Assembly (NCBI RefSeq): GCF_015207035.1 | Contig: NZ_JADEXQ010000062.1 | Location: forward strand, 1 to 38,171 | DNA: 38,171 nucleotides | Source of the DNA: Romeriopsis navalis LEGE 11480 | GTDB lineage: Bacteria > Cyanobacteriota > Cyanobacteriia > Leptolyngbyales > Leptolyngbyaceae | Direction of reading: 5' to 3' | Shown: piece by piece, positions 1 to 9,251 of the stretch | Position numbering within the stretch: position 1 is the first letter of the stretch | Layout of the letters: each line of letters begins with the position of its first letter | The notes under the pieces: model-generated | Told to the model about the DNA's origin: nothing | Seen by the model: only the letters and a program-made list of their open reading frames with translations | Databases searched by the model: none | Translations under genes and position numbers: made by a program

Positions 1-311
1 CACCTAAACCCACCCCATCCAGCAGTCCCAGCCCCAAGTTATCCAGCGGCAGTCCAGCCACAGTCGCAAAACCCAGAACCGCTAAACCAGAGAAAATTCC
101 ATCCTGGTGGAAAGTCCTGCCACCGAAACAAGAGGAGCCGATTGCACCACGGCCGGTACGCCAACCACAACAATCCGTACCACCCGCTCCAACGCCGCAA
201 ATCGAGCCGCCAAGTGCAGCGCCAACACCGCCGACGGAAAACCGCCTACCTGCAACAACCCTGATCGAGGATCCAGTACCACCTAATTCACCCGAAACCA
301 CTCAACGATAA
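1..311 (+). CDS. C-terminal end of a proline-rich protein (partial, enters from the left)
   Basis: The frame whose first full codon is at base 3 is open from the window edge to a TAA at 309-311, giving about 102 residues and no start. The sequence is dominated by Pro, Ser, Thr, Gln and Ala, with short runs such as PPKQEEP and PPAPTPQIEPP and one hydrophobic cluster (IPSWWKVLPP). It reads as a disordered C-terminal tail, of the kind that follows a structured domain upstream. No catalytic motif is visible, so no function is assigned. The last 10 bases overlap the end of the convergent gene at 302-1177. An opposite-strand ORF covers part of this stretch but has no recognisable content. Confidence 0.6.
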   Translation, partial: PKPTPSSSPSPKLSSGSPATVAKPRTAKPEKIPSWWKVLPPKQEEPIAPRPVRQPQQSVPPAPTPQIEPPSAAPTPPTENRLPATTLIEDPVPPNSPETTQR

Positions 312-1177
312 AAGAAGTCAAAGTGGCGAATAGCATTAATCCGAGCACGCGTTAAGCGCAGATGATAGCGCAGACGCCGCGGCAGCTCTTGCCAAAACGT
401 CGGCTCGACCTGGCTCTCGGAAAAATCGAGATGTCGCCGATCGTCATTAATGTGCGCCAACCAATCGGGTTGAGTAATTTCTAGACCCACTTTGGCCGCA
501 GCTAAACCAATCGCATTCCCTTCGCCCGCGTGAATACCATGCAATTCCAAGTAGCGTGCAATCCAGTCCCACTGTTCAATAAAAGCCTTTGATTGAGCAG
601 TCTCGGCAACGAGCGCAAATAGGGCTTCACCCACAAAACTCACCTGCGCCAAATCAATTTCTAGCTTCTCCGCCAATTTTCTCAGGTGCGGCAAGCGCTC
701 TGGACTATAGCGCTGCACATGCAGTAGTAAAGGTTCCACATGCACAGCTGCTAGCGTCGATCGCGCTGAAGCGATATCGGAGATTTGACCGATCATGCGG
801 GTATCCGCATCCAATTGCACAACCGTCCTGAACCGCGATCGCGCCTGATCAAGGACAAAGCGTTTATCGTGATAACAATGCAGTAAACCGCGCGATTTTA
901 GTTGAAATGCCCAGACATTACGACAGTTGCTAAAATCCTGCGGACGATCGGTGCCAACCACCAAAATCACACCCGGCGCATATTGCTCTAAATCAACTGC
1001 TAACTGACGGGCTAATTGGCGATACTTCGCCCTTAATGCCAATGTACAAAAACAAAAATCAGGACTAAGTAATTCCGGCACGGAAAACTCCAAAAGACTG
1101 AGTACCACACCTTGCAGATCCGATCGCCCAAAAGTGTGTAAGGGGAATACGCTGTTCACGAGCAGCGCCGAATGCAA
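302..1177 (-). CDS. Putative GT-A-fold glycosyltransferase-like protein
   Basis: A 291-residue soluble protein with no signal peptide. Residues 40-130 alternate short strands and helices (FCFCTLALRAKYRQLARQLA, then ILVVGTDRP) and lead to VVQLDADTRM, whose D123-A-D125 matches the DxD metal/nucleotide-sugar motif of GT-A glycosyltransferases. An HDKRFVLDQA helix just before it is the usual helix preceding DxD. A later GEALFALVAE and GEGNAIGLAAAKVG region could form the acceptor side. Substrate cannot be told. The N-terminal 35 residues are less convincing, so the start may lie slightly downstream. The gene converges on the upstream partial gene with a 10-base overlap and is followed on the same strand (126 bases upstream of its start) by another unknown gene. 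Family-level call only. Confidence 0.65.
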   Translation of the reverse strand: MHSALLVNSVFPLHTFGRSDLQGVVLSLLEFSVPELLSPDFCFCTLALRAKYRQLARQLAVDLEQYAPGVILVVGTDRPQDFSNCRNVWAFQLKSRGLLHCYHDKRFVLDQARSRFRTVVQLDADTRMIGQISDIASARSTLAAVHVEPLLLHVQRYSPERLPHLRKLAEKLEIDLAQVSFVGEALFALVAETAQSKAFIEQWDWIARYLELHGIHAGEGNAIGLAAAKVGLEITQPDWLAHINDDRRHLDFSESQVEPTFWQELPRRLRYHLRLTRARINAIRHFDFFYR

Positions 1178-1303
1178 ACTACCAAGTGGGATATGACAAG
1201 AAACTGAGCTTCCCTAACCAAGCACAATTGAAACATCTAGCATTGACAATCTAAACCCGGCTTTCCACGGAATCATCAATGCCATACTCATTCACCCCAA
1301 GAA

Positions 1304-1789
1304 TTAATGCTGAATTTCGAGGTGCAGCATGTAGCGTCCCAAGTGGGTTTCACCGGACCAAAGTTCATAATCCACATGCAGCAAATTCGGTAGTGGCGCA
1401 CCTTCCAAATCGAGCTTCAAGGCAAAGTTGCGCATTTGCAACTGATGACTTTGGCCCAAACCATCACCCTGTAACCAGTAGCGACTAACCCCATAAATTC
1501 CCTTTTCCCAGAGATGGCGATAGCTATAACTGCCATTGCCCTGCATCGTCATAGTGACGCGATTCGGCGACATTTCGAGCCAAATCAAACGCGACTTCTG
1601 ATTTGTGGGCAAAGTTGCCAGTTCTGACATGGTCAGACTATTTTCTGCGACCTTCGGCTCCGTCAATAGCAGATGAAATCGCTGGGCATCCCGCTTGTAG
1701 ATCGTGGCAACGGTGTCAACATTTGACCACATTGGCATATCAAAGGACGACAGAGAAAATTGAACGGGACGACGATAATGAGTCAGCAT
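1304..1789 (-). CDS. Hypothetical protein, probably beta-rich
   Basis: 161 residues, no signal peptide or membrane span. The chain alternates hydrophobic and polar residues over long stretches (for example SRLIWLEMSPNRVTMTMQ and LLHVDYELWSGETHLGRYML), which suggests an antiparallel beta barrel or sandwich of lipocalin-like size. I do not recognise the family. It lies head-to-head with aroA across 215 bases and upstream of the glycosyltransferase-like gene on the same strand. No Shine-Dalgarno is seen before the ATG. Codon use resembles the neighbouring genes, and the frame is uninterrupted, so it is likely real; a role cannot be inferred. Confidence 0.6.
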   Translation of the reverse strand: MLTHYRRPVQFSLSSFDMPMWSNVDTVATIYKRDAQRFHLLLTEPKVAENSLTMSELATLPTNQKSRLIWLEMSPNRVTMTMQGNGSYSYRHLWEKGIYGVSRYWLQGDGLGQSHQLQMRNFALKLDLEGAPLPNLLHVDYELWSGETHLGRYMLHLEIQH

Positions 1790-2004
1790 GGCTTCGCGAT
1801 TCTAAAACTTACAACAACAGAAAACCTGGTCAAGGGGGAACCCACGATCGCCTAGCAATGCTAATTCTTCAATCGTATGGCTGGACCCGCAATGGAACAT
1901 CCTGAGTCTGCTTCAACGAGGCACCTCGTCAGACACAGCCAAAGCAGGACGCGATAAACGGTAGGATATCTTTCTCAGCTTGTCGTCAGTCTAGTAGATC
2001 TCCC

Positions 2005-3357
2005 ATGGGTAAAAACACCGTCATTACAGTGAAATCACTCAGCCAACATCAGGATTTAATCCTTGATGGTTCCATGCTAGGTGGGGGACTGTCCGGGAAT
2101 ATTCGGATACCCGGAGATAAATCAATTTCCCATCGATCGTTGATGCTGGGGGCATTAGCGCAGGGTGAGACGATCGTGCATGGCCTACTTTTAGGTGAAG
2201 ATCCTCGCAGTACGGCTGCGTGTTTCCGCGCAATGGGTGCGGAAATTACGGAGTTGAATACGGAGGAAGTACGAATTCAGGGAATTGGCTTAGGCAATCT
2301 ACGTGAACCGGCGGACATTCTTGATGCGGGTAACTCCGGTACAACCATGCGGTTGATGTTAGGAATTTTAGCATCCCATCCCGATCGTTTTTTTAGTGTG
2401 ACGGGTGATAGCTCATTGCGTACGCGCCCGATGTCCCGCGTGATTCAACCCCTGACGAAAATGGGCGCAACGATTTGGGGTCGCGAAAGCAATAAACTAG
2501 CACCACTGGCAATCCGTGGCCAGCATCTCAAACCGATGCACTACCATTCCCCGATCGCATCAGCGCAGGTGAAATCCTGCATCTTGCTGGCGGGTCTCAT
2601 GACTGAAGGCCAAACGACGGTGACAGAACCGGCCCTATCAAGAGATCACAGCGAACGGATGTTGCGGGCTTTTGGGGCACAGGTAGATGTTGATCCCGAA
2701 ACAAAATCGGTCACGGTGACGGGCCACCCAACGCTAACGGGGCAAACGGTGGTGGTGCCGGGGGACATTAGTTCAGCGGCATTTTGGTTAGTGGCCGGGG
2801 CGATCGTTCCAGGGTCCGATCTAACTGTCGAAAACGTAGGGGTCAATCCGACGCGCACAGGCGTGCTGGAAGCATTGGCAATGATGGGTGCCGATATTAC
2901 GTTAGAAAATCAGCGGGAAGTCGCGGGTGAGCCGGTAGCTGACTTGCGTGTCCGTCACGGCAAACTTAAAGCCTGTAAAATTGCGGGGGATATTATTCCG
3001 CGTTTGATTGATGAGATTCCAGTGTTGGCGGTGGCAGCCGCTTTTGCGGAAGGCACAACAGTCATTAAAGATGCGGAAGAACTGCGGGTGAAGGAGAGCG
3101 ATCGAATCACCGTCATGGCCAAGCAACTGAATGCAATGGGGGCGAGTGTGTCAGAGTTGCCCAATGGCATGGAGGTCACCGGCGGCAGGCCACTCCACGG
3201 AGCCGAAGTTGATAGCTTTACGGATCACCGGATTGCGATGAGTTTGGCGATCGCCGCGCTGATGGCAAAAGGCACTACAACCATTCACCGGGCGGAAGCC
3301 GCATCGATTTCCTATCCGACGTTTGTGGAGACTTTAGAGCAGGTGATTGGGAGTTGA
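2005..3357 (+). CDS. aroA: 3-phosphoshikimate 1-carboxyvinyltransferase (EPSP synthase)
   Basis: Sixth step of the shikimate pathway: transfers the enolpyruvyl group of PEP to shikimate-3-phosphate. 450 residues. Visible signatures are PGDKSISHR (37-45) for substrate binding, [14 protein letters not shown] (107-120), [28 protein letters not shown] and the C-terminal [13 protein letters not shown]. The overall pattern ([35 protein letters not shown]) is that of the class II, CP4-like branch rather than the E. coli branch. The position equivalent to CP4 Ala100 is Gly112 here. The first about 25 residues are not conserved in the family, so a start at Met24 (base 2074) is possible; the upstream ATG is kept for want of a better ribosome site. 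Monocistronic, reading away from the gene at 1304-1789. aroB is in the same window but 11 kb away. Confidence 0.96.
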   Translation: MGKNTVITVKSLSQHQDLILDGSMLGGGLSGNIRIPGDKSISHRSLMLGALAQGETIVHGLLLGEDPRSTAACFRAMGAEITELNTEEVRIQGIGLGNLREPADILDAGNSGTTMRLMLGILASHPDRFFSVTGDSSLRTRPMSRVIQPLTKMGATIWGRESNKLAPLAIRGQHLKPMHYHSPIASAQVKSCILLAGLMTEGQTTVTEPALSRDHSERMLRAFGAQVDVDPETKSVTVTGHPTLTGQTVVVPGDISSAAFWLVAGAIVPGSDLTVENVGVNPTRTGVLEALAMMGADITLENQREVAGEPVADLRVRHGKLKACKIAGDIIPRLIDEIPVLAVAAAFAEGTTVIKDAEELRVKESDRITVMAKQLNAMGASVSELPNGMEVTGGRPLHGAEVDSFTDHRIAMSLAIAALMAKGTTTIHRAEAASISYPTFVETLEQVIGS

Positions 3358-3814
3358 GTTAAATGATCAAACAACACAGGAGAGGGCCAAGTCGTGGTGT
3401 CGACAATTAATCAACTTGACGCCGCACTTAATCACACAAGCACCAAACTCGATTTTACTTCTGGCTTGTACGATGCGTCCGCGAACAAACAACTCATGTA
3501 ATAGGGTCATATCCAACGCCCTCTTCTAGGACATCCACCAAGAGGCAATACAGCAAAGGTCAGATGACTGTATGTATTGGAACAGGATCTTTGGCACAAG
3601 TCTTGAGCCGCTTATCGCAATAGATACCCACTAGAAAAATTAGATCACGCAGTCAATCAACAACAGGGAGTCACTCAATCAAAATCACTTGAACTGAGCG
3701 ATCAAGCAGTCACAAAATAGTGATCATTTCGACAGTGATTCTCTAGGAAGGAGTTTCCACAGGGTCGCCACATTTCTCTAAGATGGTGAAAGTCCTAAAA
3801 TTTTTCTCCCACCC
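3358..3814. other. Intergenic region between aroA and bvdR
   Basis: 457 bases with no recognised gene. A 35-codon ORF at 3394-3501 has a plausible ribosome site and is listed separately at low confidence. No convincing hairpin terminator follows aroA, and no tRNA-like fold is apparent. The 3' part should contain the bvdR promoter, but I cannot identify clear -35/-10 boxes. Confidence 0.5.
3394..3501 (+). CDS. Possible 35-residue micro-ORF
   Basis: A GTG-started ORF (GTG GTG TCG...) of 35 codons ending at TAA 3499-3501. It is preceded by GGAGAGG, seven bases before the first GTG, a better ribosome site than most genes in this window have. The peptide begins MVSTINQLDAALNHTS, is polar, has no membrane span and uses common codons throughout. 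I recognise no family. It could equally be a chance ORF in the aroA-bvdR spacer. Confidence 0.25.
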   Translation: MVSTINQLDAALNHTSTKLDFTSGLYDASANKQLM

Positions 3815-4798
3815 ATGACGCAACTTCCCATCGGTATTGGTCTTATCGGCACTGGCTACGCGGCAAAAGTTCGAGCCGAAGCGATCAATGCTGAACCACG
3901 GGCGACATTGGTGGGCGTCTCGGGTAACACACCAACGAAGGCCCAAGCCTTTGCCCAAACGCACCAGACAAGGCTGTTTGAATCTTGGCAAGCGGTGGTG
4001 AATCACAGTGACGTGCAACTCGTGGTGATTTCGAACAATAACAGCGCTCACGGGGAAATTGCGCGCGCAGCCTTATTTGCGGGAAAACACGTCGTCGTCG
4101 AATATCCCATCGCCCTCGAAGTCTCTACCGCCGAATCACTCCTCGCACTGGCCCAAAACAAACAGCGGTTGCTCCACGTCGAACATATTGAACTGATGGG
4201 TGGCGTTCACCAAGCTCTGCTCGCCACCCTGCCAAAAATCGGGACGCCCTTTTATACCCGCTATGCCACCATCACACCGCAAAATCCCGCGCCCGAAAAG
4301 TGGACTTACAATCACGATTTATTTGGCTTCCCGCTGATGGGCGCACTCTCTCGGCTCAATCGCTTTACCAATGCTTTCGGCGCGGTCGACCAAGTGAGTT
4401 GTCAAGCATCTTATCTGGATACACCCGATCGTGCCCCCCGCTATTACGCCGCCTGCATGTGTACGGCCACCCTGAAATTTCGCAGTGGTCTTGTCGCTGA
4501 CGTGATTTACGGTAAAGGCGAAGCCCTCTGGCAGCCCGAGCGCAAACTCGAAGTTCAAGGTGACAAAGGCGCGATCGTCTTCAATGGCGAAAAAGGCACG
4601 CTGATTAACGCTCAAGGGGAACACCCGATCGAAACCAGTGGCCGCCGGGGACTCTTCGCCCGCGACACTGCTGCTGTGATCGATTACCTCATCAACGGCA
4701 CGCCGCTTTACACCAACATTATCGACAGCATTTACACCATGCGTGTGGCGGAAGCAGCTCGGAAAGCCGCCGAAACTGGCCAATTAGTGAACCTGTAA
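3815..4798 (+). CDS. bvdR: Biliverdin reductase (Gfo/Idh/MocA family)
   Basis: Reduces biliverdin IX-alpha to bilirubin with NAD(P)H, a side branch of the haem-to-phycobilin pathway; soluble. 327 residues, the usual length. The Rossmann motif GLIGTGYAAKVRAEA starts near residue 9, followed by the family's GKHVVVEYPIAL segment. The C-terminal part carries the pattern I associate with cyanobacterial BvdR: LLHVEHIELMGGVHQALL, QNPAPEKWTYNHDLFGFPL and ALSRLNRFT, then ADVIYGKGEALWQPER and SGRRGLFARDTAAVIDYL. These resemble the Synechocystis enzyme closely. The ATG follows CTCCCACCC with no clear Shine-Dalgarno. It stands alone, converging on the pentapeptide-repeat gene. A generic Gfo/Idh/MocA oxidoreductase is the alternative, but the middle-domain match makes BvdR preferred. 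Confidence 0.87.
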   Translation: MTQLPIGIGLIGTGYAAKVRAEAINAEPRATLVGVSGNTPTKAQAFAQTHQTRLFESWQAVVNHSDVQLVVISNNNSAHGEIARAALFAGKHVVVEYPIALEVSTAESLLALAQNKQRLLHVEHIELMGGVHQALLATLPKIGTPFYTRYATITPQNPAPEKWTYNHDLFGFPLMGALSRLNRFTNAFGAVDQVSCQASYLDTPDRAPRYYAACMCTATLKFRSGLVADVIYGKGEALWQPERKLEVQGDKGAIVFNGEKGTLINAQGEHPIETSGRRGLFARDTAAVIDYLINGTPLYTNIIDSIYTMRVAEAARKAAETGQLVNL

Positions 4799-4865
4799 GA
4801 TGTGGGGACAGTTAATGCCGCCGGTCAACTACCGGGTAAAGCGATCGACCTAACTTGCCCGATCG

Positions 4866-6200
4866 CTAGCGACCCAATTTATTTGGAATATCCCCACAGC
4901 CACCCGGCACCGTCGCCCGGGTTTTTGTGCCACCCCAGGCACAAATATATTGCCGCTGTTCTTCGGACAAATCTTCGACATTGGTAAAATCAGTATTCTC
5001 CACCACAGCCCCCGTATGAGCTCCGGTGCGATAGTCTGGCGGCTCCACTCGACTGCGGGGACTCGCTGTCTCCACCTTGCCATAAAAGAACCGTGCCCCA
5101 TTAATATCGGAATTCCGCAGGGTGGCACTAACTAGGATCGTCCGGGCCAAATTCGCCTTGACCAATTCACAATCACTAATATTGGATCGAATCAAGTTGG
5201 CATCACTCAAGTCAGACCAGCGTAAATCGGTCTTCGACAAATCCGCCCCCGCCAGCATGATGCCGAGGTCAATCACACGCACACCATACAATCGGTCCTC
5301 CGCATAGCCACCCTGTCCATCTAAAATTGGCCGCCCCAAACGCTGATCGCGCTTTAAAGGAGACAATAGCCGCGCCCGCGACAGAAACCGTAAAACCTTC
5401 GCTCGGCCCAGGGCATCCACACTGGCTAAAATGGCCGCTGTCCGCCCTTCAGCGATCGCCCGTTCCTGGGGCCAATCTTCCAGCAATCCCTCATCATCGA
5501 TCACGAGCTCCGAGACCCCTTGGAAATAGGCATCAATTGTCTGCTGCTGCGTAATCGTATTTTGCTGAATCGTCAGATCCTTCGAAATCACATATTGCCG
5601 CCAAGCCACATAGACCGCAATGACCGCAATCATAATTTGACCCAACGCCCCAAATACCTCACCTAGCGCCCCCAACGCATTCCAATTTGCCTGGGCATAC
5701 CAAACCGCGATCGGGCGATCCACACCCACCAACTTCAACCCACCAACCAATCCCGCGAACAATGCGGTACCCGCTAAAAACAGGGGCGCATTCCCCGTCA
5801 GCAAGTTGGCAAAATATTCCTTTAACTGGGGCGCCAACACCTGCAAAGACAAACCCAGAGCAACGATCGTCCCGATCAACAACATAATCGTGCCGAACCA
5901 GCCGCCCAGAAAAAAGCTAATCGTAATTAAAACAATTGACCCGATCAGCCCCAACACCACCAATGGCGGCGTCGCCACATCACGCCCCTGGGCCCAGGGA
6001 TAGGCAAACAAACTGGCTGATGGCCCAACGGGCGTGGGACGCACAAGCCCCTCAGCACCACGTTGATCAATTTCAGTCGTTAATAATGGTTGGGGCGATT
6101 CCAGGCGCGCTGGGGGCAAATCCTGATTCGGTTCCATCGTCATGCCGCAGCATCCAAAACGTAAGGGGGCAAAGCAAGCGCGCAACAGCGGCTCGGTCAC
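4866..6200 (-). CDS. Membrane-anchored pentapeptide-repeat protein
   Basis: Up to 444 residues. An N-terminal polar, Pro-rich stretch (about 1-75) is followed by hydrophobic segments near 78-122 (two spans), 138-158 and 183-202, then a helical linker rich in Gln/Thr (QQNTITQQQTIDAYFQ). From about residue 315 there is a run of A(D/N)Lxx-type pentapeptides (LAGADLSKTDLRWSDLSDAN, continuing to ARFF), which would form a right-handed quadrilateral beta helix. The tail carries two Cys (near 427 and 437). Function is not predictable from the repeats. The GTG at 6200 has GAGGG seven bases upstream; ATGs at 6143 or 6137 (MTMEPNQ) are alternatives, and the Cys-rich stretch before them looks less like a normal N-terminus. 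Confidence 0.82.
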   Translation of the reverse strand: MTEPLLRACFAPLRFGCCGMTMEPNQDLPPARLESPQPLLTTEIDQRGAEGLVRPTPVGPSASLFAYPWAQGRDVATPPLVVLGLIGSIVLITISFFLGGWFGTIMLLIGTIVALGLSLQVLAPQLKEYFANLLTGNAPLFLAGTALFAGLVGGLKLVGVDRPIAVWYAQANWNALGALGEVFGALGQIMIAVIAVYVAWRQYVISKDLTIQQNTITQQQTIDAYFQGVSELVIDDEGLLEDWPQERAIAEGRTAAILASVDALGRAKVLRFLSRARLLSPLKRDQRLGRPILDGQGGYAEDRLYGVRVIDLGIMLAGADLSKTDLRWSDLSDANLIRSNISDCELVKANLARTILVSATLRNSDINGARFFYGKVETASPRSRVEPPDYRTGAHTGAVVENTDFTNVEDLSEEQRQYICAWGGTKTRATVPGGCGDIPNKLGR

Positions 6201-6255
6201 TATAGTACCCTCAACCCATCAACACCGTTAAGGCTGCCCCGGGAATGCCCAACTG

Positions 6256-6444
6256 CTAACGCCAACTTTTGCCGTAACGCGCCTCCATAATCGGTTGAAT
6301 CGGCAGCTTCAACACCCGCCAAGCGCTGTAACCCGGCAATAAACTAATGCCCATCGCCGACTTAATCAGATAAAGCACATATAGGGCCAAAACTACCGCA
6401 CTCGCACGCCGCAGCCGCGGCAACGACTTACTTGATTTATTCAT
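6256..6444 (-). CDS. Small single-span membrane protein
   Basis: 62 residues. A basic N-terminus (KSSKSLPRLRRA) precedes a hydrophobic span at about 14-34 (ASAVVLALYVLYLIKSAMGI), then a short amphipathic tail ending in PIMEARYGKSWR. The positive-inside rule puts the N-terminus in the cytoplasm. It lies 55 bases upstream of the pentapeptide-repeat gene on the same strand and may be co-transcribed with it. I recognise no family, but the pattern (basic N-terminus, one span, conserved-looking tail) and clean codon use favour a real gene. Confidence 0.5.
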   Translation of the reverse strand: MNKSSKSLPRLRRASAVVLALYVLYLIKSAMGISLLPGYSAWRVLKLPIQPIMEARYGKSWR

Positions 6445-6957
6445 ATAGCGTTAGTTCGATATAAACAGTAGCCACGACACTTGGCCGTCAAACCTTAAAG
6501 TTGCGATGGCAGAACCACCACACTTGGATAAGAAAATATTTTCTCGGGAGATTAATACAGCTTAAAGTATTTTTCTCATTCAAAAGTAAATATTTGGTGT
6601 TCATCCGGTAAGGATTTCGCAGGCCAGGCGAAATTTGATCCAACATTTCCTAAACGACCATACCCATAGGGTGAAAACTGCGCTAAAGTCAGACTCACCG
6701 CAACCAGTAGCGTTTATCTCCGTAAAACCATCAGCTTTTTCGGATCAGCTGGACAAAGGCTCCGAAATCTCGCGGTTATAAATCAATAAAATCCCGCCTA
6801 GACTCTACCCGTAGTGTTGGCCCTCAAAAAAAGTTGCAAGTTTAGGGTTTGCAGTATTAAATTAGGGTGACTTTAGCAGTGCTACGGTTTACCTCAATGT
6901 GAGGGTCGCATTGGTCTACTTTCGGTCCGGCTTCGGACTTATACAAGAGAGTTCATT
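6445..6957. other. Divergent intergenic region upstream of the CapA-like gene
   Basis: 513 bases without a recognisable gene on either strand. The left half is AT-rich (several ATATTT/TATTTTTC tracts near 6530-6595). A small hairpin (GTCCG-GCTT-CGGAC, 6925-6938) sits 19 bases before the capA-like ATG, followed by AAGAGA as a ribosome site; it could modulate translation but is too short to claim. Candidate -35/-10 elements are seen near TTGCAA (6833) and TATTAAAT (6853), with poor spacing. Confidence 0.4.
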
Positions 6958-8850
6958 ATGGTTTACGCAGACGGTCAACAACCCGCATCAGTGAGTGAGT
7001 TAGCTCGGACTGGGAATCTTCAGGCGATTTCCTACTGGCTCAACGCACGCCTGGCAAAATATCGCCTCTTTGCCCGAGTCGATCAGGTGCGATCGGGTAA
7101 TTTGCGCATCGTGATTGAACTGCGACCCAATGCTAAGCGCAATGCCAACACACCGGCATTCCGAAACAAGCTCGTGCGTTACGTTTGCCATCAACTATGG
7201 CAGCTAAATTCACCAAATATTGACGGGGCCATGGTGGCCGCACGCTACGTCGGCCAATCCAAGTTGATTTGGAAACAATCCGTCCGGATTGTCTCGCCCG
7301 CGAGGCGCATTCACCTCGCCAACTCACCCCAGTCAGTGCAGCGACGCGTGCGTCAGGTATCACGCAAACGCAAGCAATTCCAAGCAATGCGATCGGTGCT
7401 GATTAGTGGTTCGTCCGTCGCGGCATTTGTCTTTGGCTGTTGGCTCGGCTATGCCGATGCTCCATCGGAACAAACCCAAGCCTCTGCGGTCATGGCCCAG
7501 TTCAACCGCAGTGAAACAAAAGTTCAAGCCGCACTTGAGACCCTATCTGTCAATCGGCCCAAAGAACTGAGCCAGGGCGATGACGTCAAATTAATGTTTG
7601 CAGGGGATGTCAGCTTTAGTCCGACTTATGATGCCACAGTCGGCAATAACAACAAGTGGTCGTTAGGCCGTATGGACGAATTGCGCGAAGCTGACATTAG
7701 TATGGTCAACCTCGATACGCCGCTGACCAATACCAACCAAGTTTTACCAGGCAAAAAAGCCAACATCAAAGCCTCACCAAACCGCGTCGACGTCCTCAGT
7801 AGCGGCGGCGTTGACCTGGTTAATCTGGCGAACAATAGCACGATGGATTACCAGAGTGCCGGGCTATCCGAGACAATCAACACCCTCAATCAAGTCGGGA
7901 TCGCCACGGTTGGGGCCGGCCAAAATGCCACTGCCGCGCGCCGTCCCGTCATCATGGACGTCAAAGGCCAGCGCGTCGCGTACCTCAGCTACTACGACTC
8001 AGATTTACATGCAGCGACTGATGCCAATGCCGGCACCAATCCCCGGCGCAACGATCGCATCGCCGCTGATATTAAATCAATTCGGGATCAGGTAAATTGG
8101 GTTGTGGTCAATTACCACTGGGGTGAGTCCATGGCCAAATACCCCGGCGATTGGCAAATCGATTTGGCTCGTTTTACCGTCGATCAAGGGGCAGATCTTG
8201 TCGTTGGCCATCACGCCAAAGTTTTACAGGGCGCGGAAATTTACAAAGGTCGGCCGATCGCCTACTCCTTGGGGAATTTTATTTTCAGTGGCCAAACACC
8301 GGAGCAAACTGCCAGTGACTACGATACAGCAGTGCTTAAGGTTGGCCTCAAGGATCAGAAGATGCGGGTAGAGTTCTTACCTGTTGAAGTGCGTAACTTC
8401 CAGGCAAGGGTCGTTAAAGATGCGCGTGGGCAACAGATTCTAGAACGGATCAAAGACGTTTCTGATATTTTTGATGAGCCACTCACTGGCCCCATGATTT
8501 TGGATGCGGCCAGCAATACCGCAACACCACTACCAACCGCCGAAATTCCGGAGCAACCAGCACCCCCCCCTGTTGAGCCGATTCAACCTTCCACTGAATT
8601 ATTCAAACCCAGTCACGATCGCCCCTGGAATCAAAATACATTTACCGTCCCCAGCGGCGAATCCGGCCAGCAAGGTAGTGCAATTACCGAGGAAACGGCA
8701 CCACAGCAGTTAGAGTTGCCAATTCAACAAAATCTACCGCCATCGGTACCCACACAGTTTGATGACTCCCTCGAATCGCCAAAGCGCCGCTACGCAAAGG
8801 CCGTAATCAAACCAGCACCTGTAGCGTTAAAACAGTCCGCCACTCAATAA
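6958..8850 (+). CDS. Membrane-anchored CapA-family (PGA_cap) metallophosphatase-like protein
   Basis: 630 residues. Residues 1-125 form a soluble domain common at the N-terminus of cyanobacterial proteins of this type (LQAISYWLNARLAKYRLFAR, VRYVCHQLWQLNSPNIDGAM), followed by a basic linker and one membrane span at about 146-165 (SVAAFVFGCWLGY). Residues 209-510 are the CapA domain: FAGDVSF, NLDTPLT, NLANNSTMDY, VVNYHWGES, VVGHHAKVLQG and AYSLGNFIFS. In the usual NNH..D motif the His is replaced by Ser, which may alter metal binding. The last about 110 residues are Pro/Gln-rich and disordered. Family members act in poly-gamma-glutamate or other envelope-polymer metabolism; the substrate here is unknown. 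A strong terminator follows 58 bases after the stop. Confidence 0.85.
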   Translation: MVYADGQQPASVSELARTGNLQAISYWLNARLAKYRLFARVDQVRSGNLRIVIELRPNAKRNANTPAFRNKLVRYVCHQLWQLNSPNIDGAMVAARYVGQSKLIWKQSVRIVSPARRIHLANSPQSVQRRVRQVSRKRKQFQAMRSVLISGSSVAAFVFGCWLGYADAPSEQTQASAVMAQFNRSETKVQAALETLSVNRPKELSQGDDVKLMFAGDVSFSPTYDATVGNNNKWSLGRMDELREADISMVNLDTPLTNTNQVLPGKKANIKASPNRVDVLSSGGVDLVNLANNSTMDYQSAGLSETINTLNQVGIATVGAGQNATAARRPVIMDVKGQRVAYLSYYDSDLHAATDANAGTNPRRNDRIAADIKSIRDQVNWVVVNYHWGESMAKYPGDWQIDLARFTVDQGADLVVGHHAKVLQGAEIYKGRPIAYSLGNFIFSGQTPEQTASDYDTAVLKVGLKDQKMRVEFLPVEVRNFQARVVKDARGQQILERIKDVSDIFDEPLTGPMILDAASNTATPLPTAEIPEQPAPPPVEPIQPSTELFKPSHDRPWNQNTFTVPSGESGQQGSAITEETAPQQLELPIQQNLPPSVPTQFDDSLESPKRRYAKAVIKPAPVALKQSATQ

Positions 8851-9251
8851 TCAATGTGGCATTGGTGTAGCGGAACAACAAGCCTGCGCTGCTCTCAACC
8901 TTTATCCAAACGCCGGTTCATCACAATATGGTGAACCGGCGTTTTTAGTTCGCTCCAAGCACAACACAGACCAACACTGACAACTGCGACACCATGCCAC
9001 CGCTCACATGACCATATCAATCGCTGGCTAGCAATCTGGCACCACAGGCAAACTTTCCACAACGGAAATCAGGCCCTGCCACTTTCTGAAAAATCGCCCG
9101 AAAAGCAATAATAACAGGATATTCCAAAGTCTTACAACCGAAATTAATCCCTTCGATCATCGCAGTTCGGCTATCTGCCCATCTACTGCCTATTTCCCCT
9201 CACCACAACATCTCTTAGAGTAGTAGGTGGGTTCGTATTCGAGGGCATCCC
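8851..9251. other. Intergenic region between the CapA-like gene and the S2P protease gene
   Basis: 401 bases. It holds the rho-independent terminator at 8908-8946 (listed separately). The remainder contains no ORF or fold that I can support. The last bases include GAGGG (9241-9245), six bases before the protease ATG, which fixes that start. Confidence 0.6.
8908..8946 (+). terminator. Rho-independent terminator of the CapA-like gene
   Basis: A perfect 13-bp stem (AAACGCCGGTTCA, 8908-8920, with its complement at 8932-8944), extendable by a wobble and two pairs, closes a small loop and runs directly into a T tract (TTTTT, 8942-8946). It lies 58 bases after the CapA-like stop codon. Confidence 0.9.

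Noticed and set aside
4841-4866. Inverted repeat GCGATCG...CGATCGC between bvdR and the pentapeptide-repeat gene as a terminator
   Set aside because: Only 7 bp with a 12-base loop and no T tract; GCGATCG-type words are overabundant in this genome, so it is expected by chance.
6925-6938. Hairpin before the CapA-like gene as a riboswitch
   Set aside because: A 5-bp stem with a four-base loop is too small, and no known riboswitch motif surrounds it.
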